64,000 nucleotides of DNA from Chryseobacterium shigense (GTDB lineage: Bacteria > Bacteroidota > Bacteroidia > Flavobacteriales > Weeksellaceae), in contig NZ_JACHLC010000003.1 of NCBI RefSeq assembly GCF_014207845.1, forward strand, positions 124,001 to 188,000, written 5' to 3'. Numbering within the stretch: the stretch's first letter is position 1; every line of letters starts with the position of its first letter. The position numbers and the translations under genes are program-made. Shown in pieces: positions 17,035 to 25,226 of this stretch. The notes beneath the pieces are model-generated. The model made no database searches, had not been told where the DNA came from, and saw nothing but the letters and a program-made list of their open reading frames with translations.

Positions 17035-18186
17035 TTATAGTTCATCAATGATTTCCTGAAGTTTTGCTACAGACTTCTGCAGTACAAAAGGAAGATCGGT
17101 GGCAGCAATTTCTTTTTCGTAATGACCCGCAAGTTCCTGATTGATAAGGATTTTTTTCATTCCTTCATAAATTCCGTCTTCCGAGTTGGGTGTAATAACG
17201 CCTAATTTTCCGTCCTGAAGAAGATCCCTTATTCCGGAAACATCTGTAGATACGATAGGTTTGTTCAGAATCAAAGCTTCCGCAATAATGGTGGGAAAGC
17301 CTTCATGCCGTGAAGACATGATATAAAAATCAGCTTTTTTCAGGTACGGATACGGATTACTTCTGAAACCAAGCATTTTTACGGTTTCCTGAAGCCCCAG
17401 CTGATTAAGTTTTGACTGGATATTGTTGAAATCAAAACCGTCACCAATAATAATAATCTGGTGTTTAAGTCCCTCATCAATCAGCTTTTTATGTACATCC
17501 AGAAGCCTGTCGTAGCCTTTCTGCGGATAAACCGTTCCGATAGTAATGAAAGTGGGAACTGTATTGGAAAAAGGATAATCATCAATTGGCGTATTGGCTT
17601 TATTTAGAGTGTCGTCTTTATCAATCGGGTTGAAGATTTTAATAACTGCCTGTTTTTCCCGGTCTGTTTGTGCCAGCTTTTGCATTTCCTCCTTCAGCTT
17701 GTTGGAAATTACCAATATCCTGTCAAATTTGAAAAGTTGCTTTATTACGTCCGGTGTATATTCTTTCAGATTAAAAATATCATTCTGGATCCAGATGATT
17801 TTTTTCGAATCTTTCTGCGGACTGGAAAGAAGTTCCCTGTACATTCCATGGATCGCAGCTATTTCCACATCATATTTTTTATTTTTCAGCACAAAGTGGT
17901 AAAGGAGCCCCGGAAACCACAGGAACATTTTCTGGTAAAGCACCCTGAATGCTTTTACAGGTATTTCATGAGGCTTATTGGTGGTAATCATTTCTCCCTT
18001 AAGAAGATAATACAGATTAACCCATGACGGAACTTCTTTGATATACATTCCTGTGTACAGATTGATCAGCAGGTCTACTTCATATTTGTCCTCGGGAAGG
18101 TTTTTGAGAAAGTTAACGAGAACCTTTTCTGCACCGCCATGTCGGAGAGAACCTATACGAATAAGAATTTTCTTTTTCTGTGACAT
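17035..18186 (-). CDS. Glycosyltransferase family 4
   Basis: A GT-B fold enzyme of 383 residues. The N-terminal domain starts KKILIRIGSLRHGGAEKVLV, the usual GT4 acceptor-side motif with GGAEK. The C-terminal nucleotide-sugar domain shows TIGTVYPQKGYDRLL and the EX7E motif in SRHEGFPTIIAEA (about residues 295-305). It transfers a sugar from a nucleotide donor to a growing glycan on the cytoplasmic membrane face. Similar in layout to 21044-22207, which is probably a distant paralogue. It forms a short unit with the downstream acyltransferase. Donor and linkage cannot be told from sequence. Confidence 0.92.
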   Translation of the reverse strand: MSQKKKILIRIGSLRHGGAEKVLVNFLKNLPEDKYEVDLLINLYTGMYIKEVPSWVNLYYLLKGEMITTNKPHEIPVKAFRVLYQKMFLWFPGLLYHFVLKNKKYDVEIAAIHGMYRELLSSPQKDSKKIIWIQNDIFNLKEYTPDVIKQLFKFDRILVISNKLKEEMQKLAQTDREKQAVIKIFNPIDKDDTLNKANTPIDDYPFSNTVPTFITIGTVYPQKGYDRLLDVHKKLIDEGLKHQIIIIGDGFDFNNIQSKLNQLGLQETVKMLGFRSNPYPYLKKADFYIMSSRHEGFPTIIAEALILNKPIVSTDVSGIRDLLQDGKLGVITPNSEDGIYEGMKKILINQELAGHYEKEIAATDLPFVLQKSVAKLQEIIDEL

Positions 18187-18430
18187 AAACTACTAGTCTA
18201 TAACAATATTATTTTTGTAAAATTTTCTGGATACAAAATAACTGAATAAAGATGGAAAAAATATTATTATTAGAAGTTTAATGATATGTTTTTTGAACTG
18301 CTATTAAGAAAAAGAATTTCAATGTCGTAATTCTGTCCCTTAAGCTTTGAGGTTATGTTGGTAAGATCTTAGTTCTGCCATTAGATTTGTCTGGTAGTAT
18401 TTAAATAAAATCTTTCAGGTCATTAGTCTC

Positions 18431-19000
18431 TTATTTTATTTTCCTGGCTTTTTTGAATTTATACGGAAGGTTAGCCTTGATATATTCATCCAGTTTTTTT
18501 CTGTCTTTTTCCAGTTCTCTGGGATATTCCGGGCTGCTTTTCAGAACAATATCACCATAATCTTCTATTGTACATAAAAACTGTGCAGGATTACCAATAA
18601 AGACCGTATTGTCTGGCATAGATTGTGACAAAACAGAATTGGCCCCCAAAATACAATTGTTTCCAATATGTACATCATGAGTAATCACGCAGTTTATTCC
18701 GATTGTGCTGTTGTTTCCAATTTTTATCCATCCGAAAATTCTTGCATTTTCATAACCGGGAAGTTTTCTTAAAAGAGTGGTAGTGCCCCCGTGATTCACA
18801 AATCTTACTCCGGCAGCAATATTAACATCATCCCCAATTTCTATAAGGTATGGCTCTGTTCCGAAGTAAATTTTGTCAGGCATATTAAAATTTTTCCCGA
18901 CCTTCATACCACGGTTTTTTGCTGCTTCAAGGCTTGCCTTATTAAGAAAAACATGAAACATGGAATGTATTTTTAATACTATTCTGAATATGAGCATCAT
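18431..19000 (-). CDS. Left-handed beta-helix acyltransferase, maltose O-acetyltransferase-like
   Basis: I start at the ATG at 19000 (a second ATG follows at 18997), giving about 189 residues; a TTG start at 19066 would overlap the divergent promoter. The protein has hexapeptide repeats (IGNNSTIGINCVITHDVHIGNNCILGANSVL) and a VNHGG motif with a probable catalytic His, ending in the IGNPA turn common to sugar acetyltransferases. It is divergent from the KASIII gene at 19050 with about 50 bases between starts, so the two may be co-regulated, and its acyl donor might come from the KASIII/ACP/SDR set. O- or N-acylation of a sugar is inferred. Confidence 0.82.
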   Translation of the reverse strand: MMLIFRIVLKIHSMFHVFLNKASLEAAKNRGMKVGKNFNMPDKIYFGTEPYLIEIGDDVNIAAGVRFVNHGGTTTLLRKLPGYENARIFGWIKIGNNSTIGINCVITHDVHIGNNCILGANSVLSQSMPDNTVFIGNPAQFLCTIEDYGDIVLKSSPEYPRELEKDRKKLDEYIKANLPYKFKKARKIK

Positions 19001-19018
19001 TATTGTGGATTTGTTTTT

Positions 19019-19027
19019 TAATTTTGC
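19019..19027 (+). promoter_or_regulatory. Predicted -7 box for the KASIII-ACP-SDR operon
   Basis: TAATTTTG followed by C matches TANNTTTG and lies 23 bases upstream of the ATG at 19050. No well-spaced -33 TTTG is visible. Its position supports the start at 19050 over the longer reading that begins at 18960. Confidence 0.45.
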
Positions 19028-19049
19028 AAAGAAAAAGAATTTATTTAAT

Positions 19050-20024
19050 ATGATAAAAGTTTCCAAAATAGAATATTATCTACCGGAGAATGTTCTTACT
19101 AATGAAGATCTTGAGAAAGAGTTCCCGGAATGGAGTTCAGACAGGATCCATGAAAAAGTAGGCATCAGGCAGCGTCATATAGCATCAGACGGCGAAACTG
19201 TACTGGAACTGGCCGTAAAATCTTCCGAAAAACTTTTCGAGAACTATGACAGGAATAAAGTAGATTTTATTCTTTTCTGCACCCAGAGTCCGGATTATTT
19301 TCTCCCCACTACAGCTTGTATTCTTCAGGACAGGCTTGGTCTCAGAAGGAATATAGGAGCAATGGATTTCAATCTTGGCTGTTCCGGATTCGTTTATGGA
19401 CTGGCTTTTGCTAAAGGATTAATAGCAGCTGGTATTGCAAAAAGTATTCTGCTGATTACATCAGAAACCTATACCAAGCACATCAATCCGAAAGATAAAG
19501 CAAACCGCAGTATATTCGGGGATGCATCTGCATCTGTGATTGTAGAGAAAGATGAAAATGCCAAAGATTACCAGTTTTGCCTGGGAACAGACGGAAGCGG
19601 GGCCGAGAATCTTATTGTAAAAAAAGGAGCTTTCAAAACAGATTTTCAGCTCAATCCTGAAAACGAGTTTCATCCCGAAAACCTTTACATGAACGGACCT
19701 GAAATTTTTAATTTCACTATTGAAAATATCCCGGGTCTGGTAAGAGAAACCCTGGAAACCAATGGAGTGACAATGGATGATATTGATCATTTTGTTTTCC
19801 ATCAGGCCAATTCATTTATGCTGAATTATTTAAGGAAAAAAACAAAAATACCGGCAGAAAAGTTTTATATTGACATGGAAAACACAGGAAATACCGTGTC
19901 CGCCACCATTCCTATCGCCCTGAGAAATATGATGGATAAAGGAATGCTGAAAGAAGGAGACAGGGTATTGATGGCCGGTTTTGGAGTAGGATATTCCTGG
20001 GGAGCAACCGTATTGGAAATTTAA
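19050..20024 (+). CDS. 3-oxoacyl-ACP synthase III-like enzyme
   Basis: A KASIII (FabH-type) condensing enzyme of 324 residues. The full catalytic triad is visible: Cys111 in NLGCSGFVYG, His251 in FHQAN and Asn281 in NTGNTVSATIP; the C-terminal GFGVGYSWGA motif is also standard. KASIII condenses acetyl-CoA or another acyl-CoA with malonyl-ACP. The start is placed at ATG 19050, where homology begins, because 30 extra N-terminal residues from 18960 would precede the promoter box. It leads a three-gene operon with an ACP and an SDR. Its place in a glycan locus, not a fab operon, suggests it builds a short acyl group for a sugar. Confidence 0.93.
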   Translation: MIKVSKIEYYLPENVLTNEDLEKEFPEWSSDRIHEKVGIRQRHIASDGETVLELAVKSSEKLFENYDRNKVDFILFCTQSPDYFLPTTACILQDRLGLRRNIGAMDFNLGCSGFVYGLAFAKGLIAAGIAKSILLITSETYTKHINPKDKANRSIFGDASASVIVEKDENAKDYQFCLGTDGSGAENLIVKKGAFKTDFQLNPENEFHPENLYMNGPEIFNFTIENIPGLVRETLETNGVTMDDIDHFVFHQANSFMLNYLRKKTKIPAEKFYIDMENTGNTVSATIPIALRNMMDKGMLKEGDRVLMAGFGVGYSWGATVLEI

Positions 20025-20055
20025 TAATAATAAAAAAGTCGTAAAATTTAAATAT

Positions 20056-20289
20056 ATGAAAACATCCGTTTTTTTAGAGAAATTACAAGAAGAATTAGAA
20101 GAAGACGAAACATTAACCGTTGAAACCAATCTGAAACAGCTTGAAAGCTATGATTCTATCAGTCTGCTTTCCGTAATTGCATTTGTTGATGAAAATTTTG
20201 ATAAGAAAATTGATACAAAGCACTTCAAAGACATAGAAACTGTTTCTGATCTTATGAATGTTATTGGTAAAGAAAATTTTGAAGATTAA
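20056..20289 (+). CDS. Acyl carrier protein (KASIII-associated)
   Basis: A small acidic protein of 77 residues. The phosphopantetheine attachment Ser is Ser34 in SYDSISLL. Helix pattern and length fit the acyl carrier protein fold. It follows the KASIII gene by 31 bases and overlaps the SDR start by one base (TAATG), so the three are translationally linked. The DSI motif differs from the DSL of housekeeping AcpP, fitting a specialised carrier. Confidence 0.9.
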   Translation: MKTSVFLEKLQEELEEDETLTVETNLKQLESYDSISLLSVIAFVDENFDKKIDTKHFKDIETVSDLMNVIGKENFED

Positions 20290-21047
20290 TGAACAGGTTT
20301 TCTTTAAAAGATAAAACAATTCTTATTACAGGCGCTTCTTCCGGAATAGGGAGAAGCTGTTCTGTAGAATGCAGTAACAGCGGTGCAAACCTTATTCTTA
20401 TTGCCAGAAACGAAGAGGAACTGCAGAAAACAGTCTCTATGTTGGCGCCGGATACCAAAGCCGAAACTCTTATTGCAGATATTACCAATGCTGAAAACCT
20501 TGAAGAACTGATCGCTGAAAAAGTATCTGTTTTAGGGAAAATATCAGGATTTATTCACTGTGCGGGAATAGAAAAAACCCTTCCTTTGAAAAAGCATACC
20601 CCTCAGCTTTATACAGATATTTTTGCAGTTAATGTAATCTCAGGTTTTGAAATTGCCAAAATTTTATCCCTTAAAAAATACAAAACCGAAACTTCCAGTT
20701 TTGTCTTCATTTCCTCAGTTGCAGGAATGGTGGGCGAAATAGGAAAGGCCGCTTACTCAGCAAGTAAGGGAGCTGTAGTTTCCGGAGCCCGTTCTCTGGC
20801 AATGGAGCTTTCAAGAAGCGGGGTAAGGGTCAACAGTATAAGCCCGGCGATGGTCAATACTCCCATACTGGAAAAAATGTTTGAAAACATTGGTGAAGAT
20901 GCCGCAGAAGAAATCCTTAAAAAGCATCCGCTGGGAATCGGGGAGCCCGAAGATGTGGCTAATGCCTGCATTTTCCTGCTTTCGGATGCCTCAAAATGGA
21001 TCACAGGATCAAATCTTGTGGTGGACGGAGGATATTCCGCCCATTAA
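20289..21047 (+). CDS. Short-chain dehydrogenase/reductase, FabG-like
   Basis: A classical SDR of 252 residues. The nucleotide-binding TGASSGIG lies at 14-21, the catalytic Ser in ISSVAG near 142-143, and Tyr156/Lys160 in YSASK. The C-terminal ITGSNLVVDGGYSAH ending is typical of FabG-type 3-oxoacyl-ACP reductases. Coupled to the ACP and KASIII genes, it would reduce a 3-oxoacyl-ACP to a 3-hydroxyacyl-ACP, for example 3-hydroxybutyryl-ACP. This acyl identity is inference. Its stop overlaps the convergent stop of the glycosyltransferase at 21044. Confidence 0.93.
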   Translation: MNRFSLKDKTILITGASSGIGRSCSVECSNSGANLILIARNEEELQKTVSMLAPDTKAETLIADITNAENLEELIAEKVSVLGKISGFIHCAGIEKTLPLKKHTPQLYTDIFAVNVISGFEIAKILSLKKYKTETSSFVFISSVAGMVGEIGKAAYSASKGAVVSGARSLAMELSRSGVRVNSISPAMVNTPILEKMFENIGEDAAEEILKKHPLGIGEPEDVANACIFLLSDASKWITGSNLVVDGGYSAH

Positions 21048-22207
21048 TTTTTTTCGTAAAGATCTTCAAGAATTCTTTCCACTGCATCAAAGATTTTCTG
21101 ATTGTCGAACTGGTCCTCAATAGTTTCCAGGTTTTTTCTGATCCCGGCAACCAGTTCAGGATTTGTTAGGAAGGCTTTCATAGCGGCGTACATCTCTTCC
21201 GTTTCATAATTGATGAGGTAACCGGTTTCCCTGTCTTTAATCATCACTCCTACATCTCCTGTATCGGTAGCAATGATCGGCTTCTGAAGTATAAGGGCTT
21301 CGGCAATTACCAACGGCCAGGCTTCAGATTCGGATGGCAGAATGAAGTAATCCGCATTTTTTACATAAGGATAAGGATTCATCCTGTTCCCGCTTAAAAT
21401 AAACGTATCCTGGACATTATTTGCACGAATCTGTTCGGTAAGGTTTTTCATCTCCTCACCACTGCCTACAATAACAATACTGTGGTGGAATCCTTCATCA
21501 ATCAGTTTTTTATGGGCATCAATCAGTTTATGGTAACCCTTTCTGTTATGAAGACGGCCTACCGAAACAAAAACAGGGCCTTCGGGAAGCGGTTCTGCCT
21601 TTTCCTGAGCTTTTTTCTTGATTTCATCAATAGGAATGGCATTGATCACAACACTTTCTTCAGGATATTTCATCTCCGGATAGTATTTGTGCATCAGATC
21701 CTTGATCTTTTGAGAGCAGTAGATCATATGGTCAAACTGCGGAAAATTTTCAAGGATATCAGGAACCAATGGCTGTAAAGTAGGGACATTGATTTCGGAA
21801 TGAAACCATCCTATTTTCTTTGAAGCTTTGTTGCTGGAATTGATAACGGATGAAAAAGCTGAGTATGTAGGCGCAATTTCGATGTCAAATTTTTTATTTC
21901 CCAAAAGGCGATCTGAAATTTTATGGTTTTTCAAAGCACTGGAAAGTTTCAGTCTTCTACGCACTAACTGCAGTTTATGGACTAAAGGGTTTTTAGAAAG
22001 ATCTTCTTTTCCATCGGTAAGATATATCTTTTTAACATGTTCAGGAAATTCATTTCTAAGCTCTCCCTGATTAAGATTCAGGCATACTGTGATGTCAAAC
22101 TTTTCAGGATTGAGATTGTGGAGAATACTGAGAATTACTTTTTCTACACCACCCATTTCCATAGAACGGTGTCTGAAAAGAACTTTTATTTTTTTGCTGT
22201 CTGACAT
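21044..22207 (-). CDS. Glycosyltransferase family 4
   Basis: A GT-B enzyme of 387 residues. MGGVEKVILSILHNLNP near the N-terminus is the GT4 motif corresponding to GGAEK; the C-terminal half shows VSVGRLHNRKGYHKLIDAH and the EX7E motif in SESEAWPLVIAEA. It is similar to the GT4 at 17035-18186. The gene starts directly after the GT2 gene at 22208 with no gap, implying translational coupling. Role: addition of one sugar to the surface glycan. Confidence 0.92.
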   Translation of the reverse strand: MSDSKKIKVLFRHRSMEMGGVEKVILSILHNLNPEKFDITVCLNLNQGELRNEFPEHVKKIYLTDGKEDLSKNPLVHKLQLVRRRLKLSSALKNHKISDRLLGNKKFDIEIAPTYSAFSSVINSSNKASKKIGWFHSEINVPTLQPLVPDILENFPQFDHMIYCSQKIKDLMHKYYPEMKYPEESVVINAIPIDEIKKKAQEKAEPLPEGPVFVSVGRLHNRKGYHKLIDAHKKLIDEGFHHSIVIVGSGEEMKNLTEQIRANNVQDTFILSGNRMNPYPYVKNADYFILPSESEAWPLVIAEALILQKPIIATDTGDVGVMIKDRETGYLINYETEEMYAAMKAFLTNPELVAGIRKNLETIEDQFDNQKIFDAVERILEDLYEKN

Positions 22208-23047
22208 TTAACTGAAGAGTTTTTGTAAAAAGATTGTTATTTTTTTCCTGATACGGAAGGGAATTTTATTCTGATACTCCAAAAGATCAAAAATTTCCTG
22301 TGGGTCACTATAGCTTTGCGGAATCTGTTTTCCATTAATTTGCTTCAAATTTCTTCTCTGCATTGCTTCCCAAATCGAACGGGCATAATAGCTGTAAGAT
22401 TTTGCTTTATTATCGTTTTGAGAAATTCCCCCTGCATGAGCCCTGTAAAGATAATCGGTTTGATTGATAAAATGCACTTTTCCAACTTCATACATTTTAA
22501 AATAAAGATCCTGGTCTTCTGCTATTTTAAGTTCGGGATTTATTTTTTTTCCTTTTAAATAAACATCTCTCCTGAAAGCTACAAAAGGTGCAATCTGGAT
22601 AGGAAAATTAAAAAAGGTGTCCTGGCCGTTCGGAACCTGCCTTGCCGATTTAAATTCACTTAAGATATTTAAATTCTGATCACATTTTGCCAGCCTGGAA
22701 TAGGTGAGAACCACATCTTTTTTATTTTTTAAAACTTCAACAGCACTTTTTAGAGCTTTTGGCCTAATGATATCATCCGGATCAAGATATCCGCAGACAT
22801 CTCCGGTAGCATCTTCAATAAGTTTAGCTTTTGTAACTCCTACGCCATAGTTCGCATCATTCTCATAGAGTACAAATCTTTTGTCGCCGCCAATAATTTT
22901 TTTGATAATTTCTACAGAATCATCTGTTGACCTGTCATCTATAATCACCACTTCCCAGTCTGTATATTCCTGAGCGATAATAGAATCGTAGCAGTCTTTA
23001 AAGAATTTACCATTGTTATAATTGGCAATCAGAATAGAAAATTTCAT
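22208..23047 (-). CDS. Glycosyltransferase family 2
   Basis: A GT-A fold transferase of 279 residues: FSILIANYNNGKFFKDCYDSI at the N-terminus, the nucleotide-binding VIIDDRSTDDSVEI, and the metal-binding DxD equivalent in CGYLDPDDIIRP. The acceptor half contains an EDQDLYFKM motif, the usual general-base region. It pairs with the downstream GT4 at 21044-22207. Donor unknown. Confidence 0.92.
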   Translation of the reverse strand: MKFSILIANYNNGKFFKDCYDSIIAQEYTDWEVVIIDDRSTDDSVEIIKKIIGGDKRFVLYENDANYGVGVTKAKLIEDATGDVCGYLDPDDIIRPKALKSAVEVLKNKKDVVLTYSRLAKCDQNLNILSEFKSARQVPNGQDTFFNFPIQIAPFVAFRRDVYLKGKKINPELKIAEDQDLYFKMYEVGKVHFINQTDYLYRAHAGGISQNDNKAKSYSYYARSIWEAMQRRNLKQINGKQIPQSYSDPQEIFDLLEYQNKIPFRIRKKITIFLQKLFS

Positions 23048-23110
23048 CCAATTTGTGTTAATAAATTTTTTACAAAGATAATTATATATTAAAAATAACA
23101 GAAAAATCTC

Positions 23111-23118
23111 TATTTTTG
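23111..23118 (+). promoter_or_regulatory. Predicted -7 box for the methyltransferase gene at 23137
   Basis: TATTTTTG matches TANNTTTG. Since transcription would start near 23124, a reading from 23116 cannot be translated in full, which supports the GTG at 23137 as the start. Confidence 0.45.
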
Positions 23119-23136
23119 TGCCTTAAATTTAACACA

Positions 23137-23907
23137 GTGAGTGAAATAACTAGAGTTCTCAAAACATTAATAGGTTATCTGAAAAGGCCGGACCTATACC
23201 CGGAACTAGGCCGGAAAATCATTAAAAATACGGTTAACAGAGGCAATGCCTTCAAGGGCAAGGAAAAAACAAATTCCTGGGCTGCAGGAAAAGCAATTTC
23301 CCAGAAAGAGGCTGTTTCAAAACTATTTGGTCTTGAAATAGATGCTTTCCGTACGGATTATGCCGAAGTTTTAAAAACAGCAGACCAGAAAGAAAAGGCA
23401 TGCCCGGTAAAAATGGGTGGCCCCGGAGCATTGGAACTGATTTATTATGCATGCGAATTTACCAATGCAAAGCATGTAGTAGAAACAGGTGTTGCTTACG
23501 GATGGTCATCGCTGGCATCACTTCTGTCCCTCACAAAAAGAAACGGGACATTGTACAGTTCAGATATGCCATATCTGGCACAGGATGGAGATCAGTATGT
23601 AGGTTATGTTGTCCCGCAAAGCCTGAAAAACAACTGGAAATTATTCCGTTTTGCCGATAAGGAATCCCTTCCGAAGATTTTTACTGAAAATTCAGTTTTT
23701 GATGTTCTTCATTACGATTCTGACAAAAGCTATAACGGAAGAATGTGGGCTTATGACGAACTGTATAAGCATCTGAAAAAAGGAGGTGTATTTATCAGTG
23801 ATGATATTGGTGATAACTCCGCTTACCAGGATTTCTGTGAAAAAAACAGCATAGAGACAACCGTGGTAGAATACGAAGGAAAATATATCGGCGTTTTTGT
23901 TAAATAG
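23137..23907 (+). CDS. Class I SAM-dependent methyltransferase
   Basis: With a GTG start at 23137 the protein has 257 residues. The SAM-binding motif I is VVETGVAYGWSSLA and the acidic motif II loop lies near LYSSDMPYL; a later HYDSDKSY and GGVFISDDIGD resemble the metal-binding Asp positions of Methyltransf_24-type O-methyltransferases. No membrane segment. It faces the GT2 at 22208 divergently. It probably methylates a sugar hydroxyl or another small group of the glycan; substrate unknown. Confidence 0.85.
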   Translation: MSEITRVLKTLIGYLKRPDLYPELGRKIIKNTVNRGNAFKGKEKTNSWAAGKAISQKEAVSKLFGLEIDAFRTDYAEVLKTADQKEKACPVKMGGPGALELIYYACEFTNAKHVVETGVAYGWSSLASLLSLTKRNGTLYSSDMPYLAQDGDQYVGYVVPQSLKNNWKLFRFADKESLPKIFTENSVFDVLHYDSDKSYNGRMWAYDELYKHLKKGGVFISDDIGDNSAYQDFCEKNSIETTVVEYEGKYIGVFVK

Positions 23908-24023
23908 TTTTAAAAGAACGCTGTATTCTGTTATGTGTGATGAATAGTGCTTTTGTACTGTTTATTTCATAATTGTACGGATAGGTGTTTTTATATAGTT
24001 AAAACTATTGAACATTTTTGTGA

Positions 24024-25052
24024 ATGAAGATAAGCCAGATTACCTTTACCAGATTCCTTGCAGCTTTAGCTATTGTTATTTCCCATTTTAACAAAGATAT
24101 GTTTGTCTATAAGACAGATTATATTTCAAATATCTTTTTAAAGGCGAATGTAGGAGTAAGTTATTTTTTTATCCTTTCAGGATTCATCATGATTGTAGCT
24201 TACCATAGGAAAGAGAAAATCGGGTATTTTGAGTATTATAAGAACAGATTTGCAAGAATTTACCCCTTGTATGTGGTTGGATTGTTGCTTTATCTTGTGA
24301 CAAGGTATTCAAACTTCAACATTATTAATGCTTTTTTATACCTGTTCGGTTTACAGAGCTGGATTCCCGGTAAGGCAATGATCCTGAATTTTCCGGGATG
24401 GTCTATATCCGTAGAATTCCTGTTTTACCTGATTTTCCCGGTATTGTATAATCATTTCTATTCCAAAAAAAACAAAAGTATATGGGTAGTGGGGATTGCT
24501 CTGTGGATTATTACACAGGTATTTTCCCATCTTTATGAAGCTTCACCGTCTTATAAAGGACCCCATACGGAAAGTCATGAATTTTTGTATTACTTCCCTC
24601 TGATGCATGTAAGTGAATTTTTAGTGGGAAACCTTGCAGGATTGTTTTTTGTAAACAACTTTAAGCAGAAAAATTATGATATTCCCGTAATCCTTTTCTT
24701 TGCGGCGGTTATGCTTTCACTGATCTTCGTTCCGCTTTTTTATCATAACGGGCTTATGGCAGTGTTCTTTATCCCGCTCATTCTTTTCATTTCATGGAAT
24801 AACGGGCGGCTGACCAAGATTTTGGCATTAAAGCCATTGGAATATCTCGGGGAAGTAAGTTATGCGGTTTATATTACCCATATCCCCATTCTGTATATTC
24901 TGAGGGAGATCCTGAAACGGCAAAATTATCATCTTAATATTAACAATGTATTCTGGATTTATCTGGTAGTTCTTATTATTACCTCGGTGCTTTTTTATCA
25001 ATGGATTGAAAAACCACTCAGGGATTATCTTAAAAAGGTAAATGTCAGATAA
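24024..25052 (+). CDS. Acyltransferase 3 family membrane protein (OafA-like)
   Basis: A multi-pass protein of 342 residues with about ten hydrophobic helices. The first helix contains TRFLAALAIVISHF, the conserved Arg...His motif of acyltransferase-3 enzymes, and the last helix ends YQWIEKPLRDYLKK, as in OafA-type O-acetyltransferases. These proteins move an acyl group across the inner membrane to a polysaccharide. It stands alone between the methyltransferase and the FkbH operon. A second acyltransferase-3 gene, at 44936, survives only as a remnant. Confidence 0.93.
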   Translation: MKISQITFTRFLAALAIVISHFNKDMFVYKTDYISNIFLKANVGVSYFFILSGFIMIVAYHRKEKIGYFEYYKNRFARIYPLYVVGLLLYLVTRYSNFNIINAFLYLFGLQSWIPGKAMILNFPGWSISVEFLFYLIFPVLYNHFYSKKNKSIWVVGIALWIITQVFSHLYEASPSYKGPHTESHEFLYYFPLMHVSEFLVGNLAGLFFVNNFKQKNYDIPVILFFAAVMLSLIFVPLFYHNGLMAVFFIPLILFISWNNGRLTKILALKPLEYLGEVSYAVYITHIPILYILREILKRQNYHLNINNVFWIYLVVLIITSVLFYQWIEKPLRDYLKKVNVR

Positions 25053-25058
25053 AATTTT

Positions 25059-25066
25059 TATTTTTG
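25059..25066 (+). promoter_or_regulatory. Predicted -7 box for the FkbH-MBOAT operon
   Basis: TATTTTTG matches TANNTTTG, directly after the acyltransferase-3 stop. It is the only promoter-like signal seen before the six-gene operon 25227-30837 and would give a leader of about 155 bases. No clear -33 element. Confidence 0.4.
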
Positions 25067-25083
25067 CAGCAGAGCAAAACACA

Positions 25084-25209
25084 ATGAAAAAAAATACGAA
25101 TGTTCTAAAGACATATCTTTCATGTATTTATACGAAATGTCCGGTACTCCCGGAAGCTTTTAATAATGCAGGACTGATTGAATTGAGAACCGGTACATTC
25201 ATATTTTAA
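25084..25209 (+). CDS. Short leader ORF, 41 codons, MKKN type
   Basis: ATGAAAAAAAAT opens a 41-residue ORF (MKKNTNVLKTYLSCIY ... GTFIF) ending 17 bases before the ATG of the FkbH-like gene. It follows a -7 box by 17 bases. It contains two cysteines and no known domain. The same 12-base opening occurs in the leaders of both giant secreted protein genes. It may be a leader peptide, a small protein or chance. Confidence 0.35.
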   Translation: MKKNTNVLKTYLSCIYTKCPVLPEAFNNAGLIELRTGTFIF

Positions 25210-25226
25210 TAAAAATAGAAAAATTT

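Noticed and set aside
18187..18430. Possible small gene in the gap between the GT4 and the acyltransferase
   Set aside because: No ORF of note and no TANNTTTG box on the minus strand; the 244 bases look non-coding.
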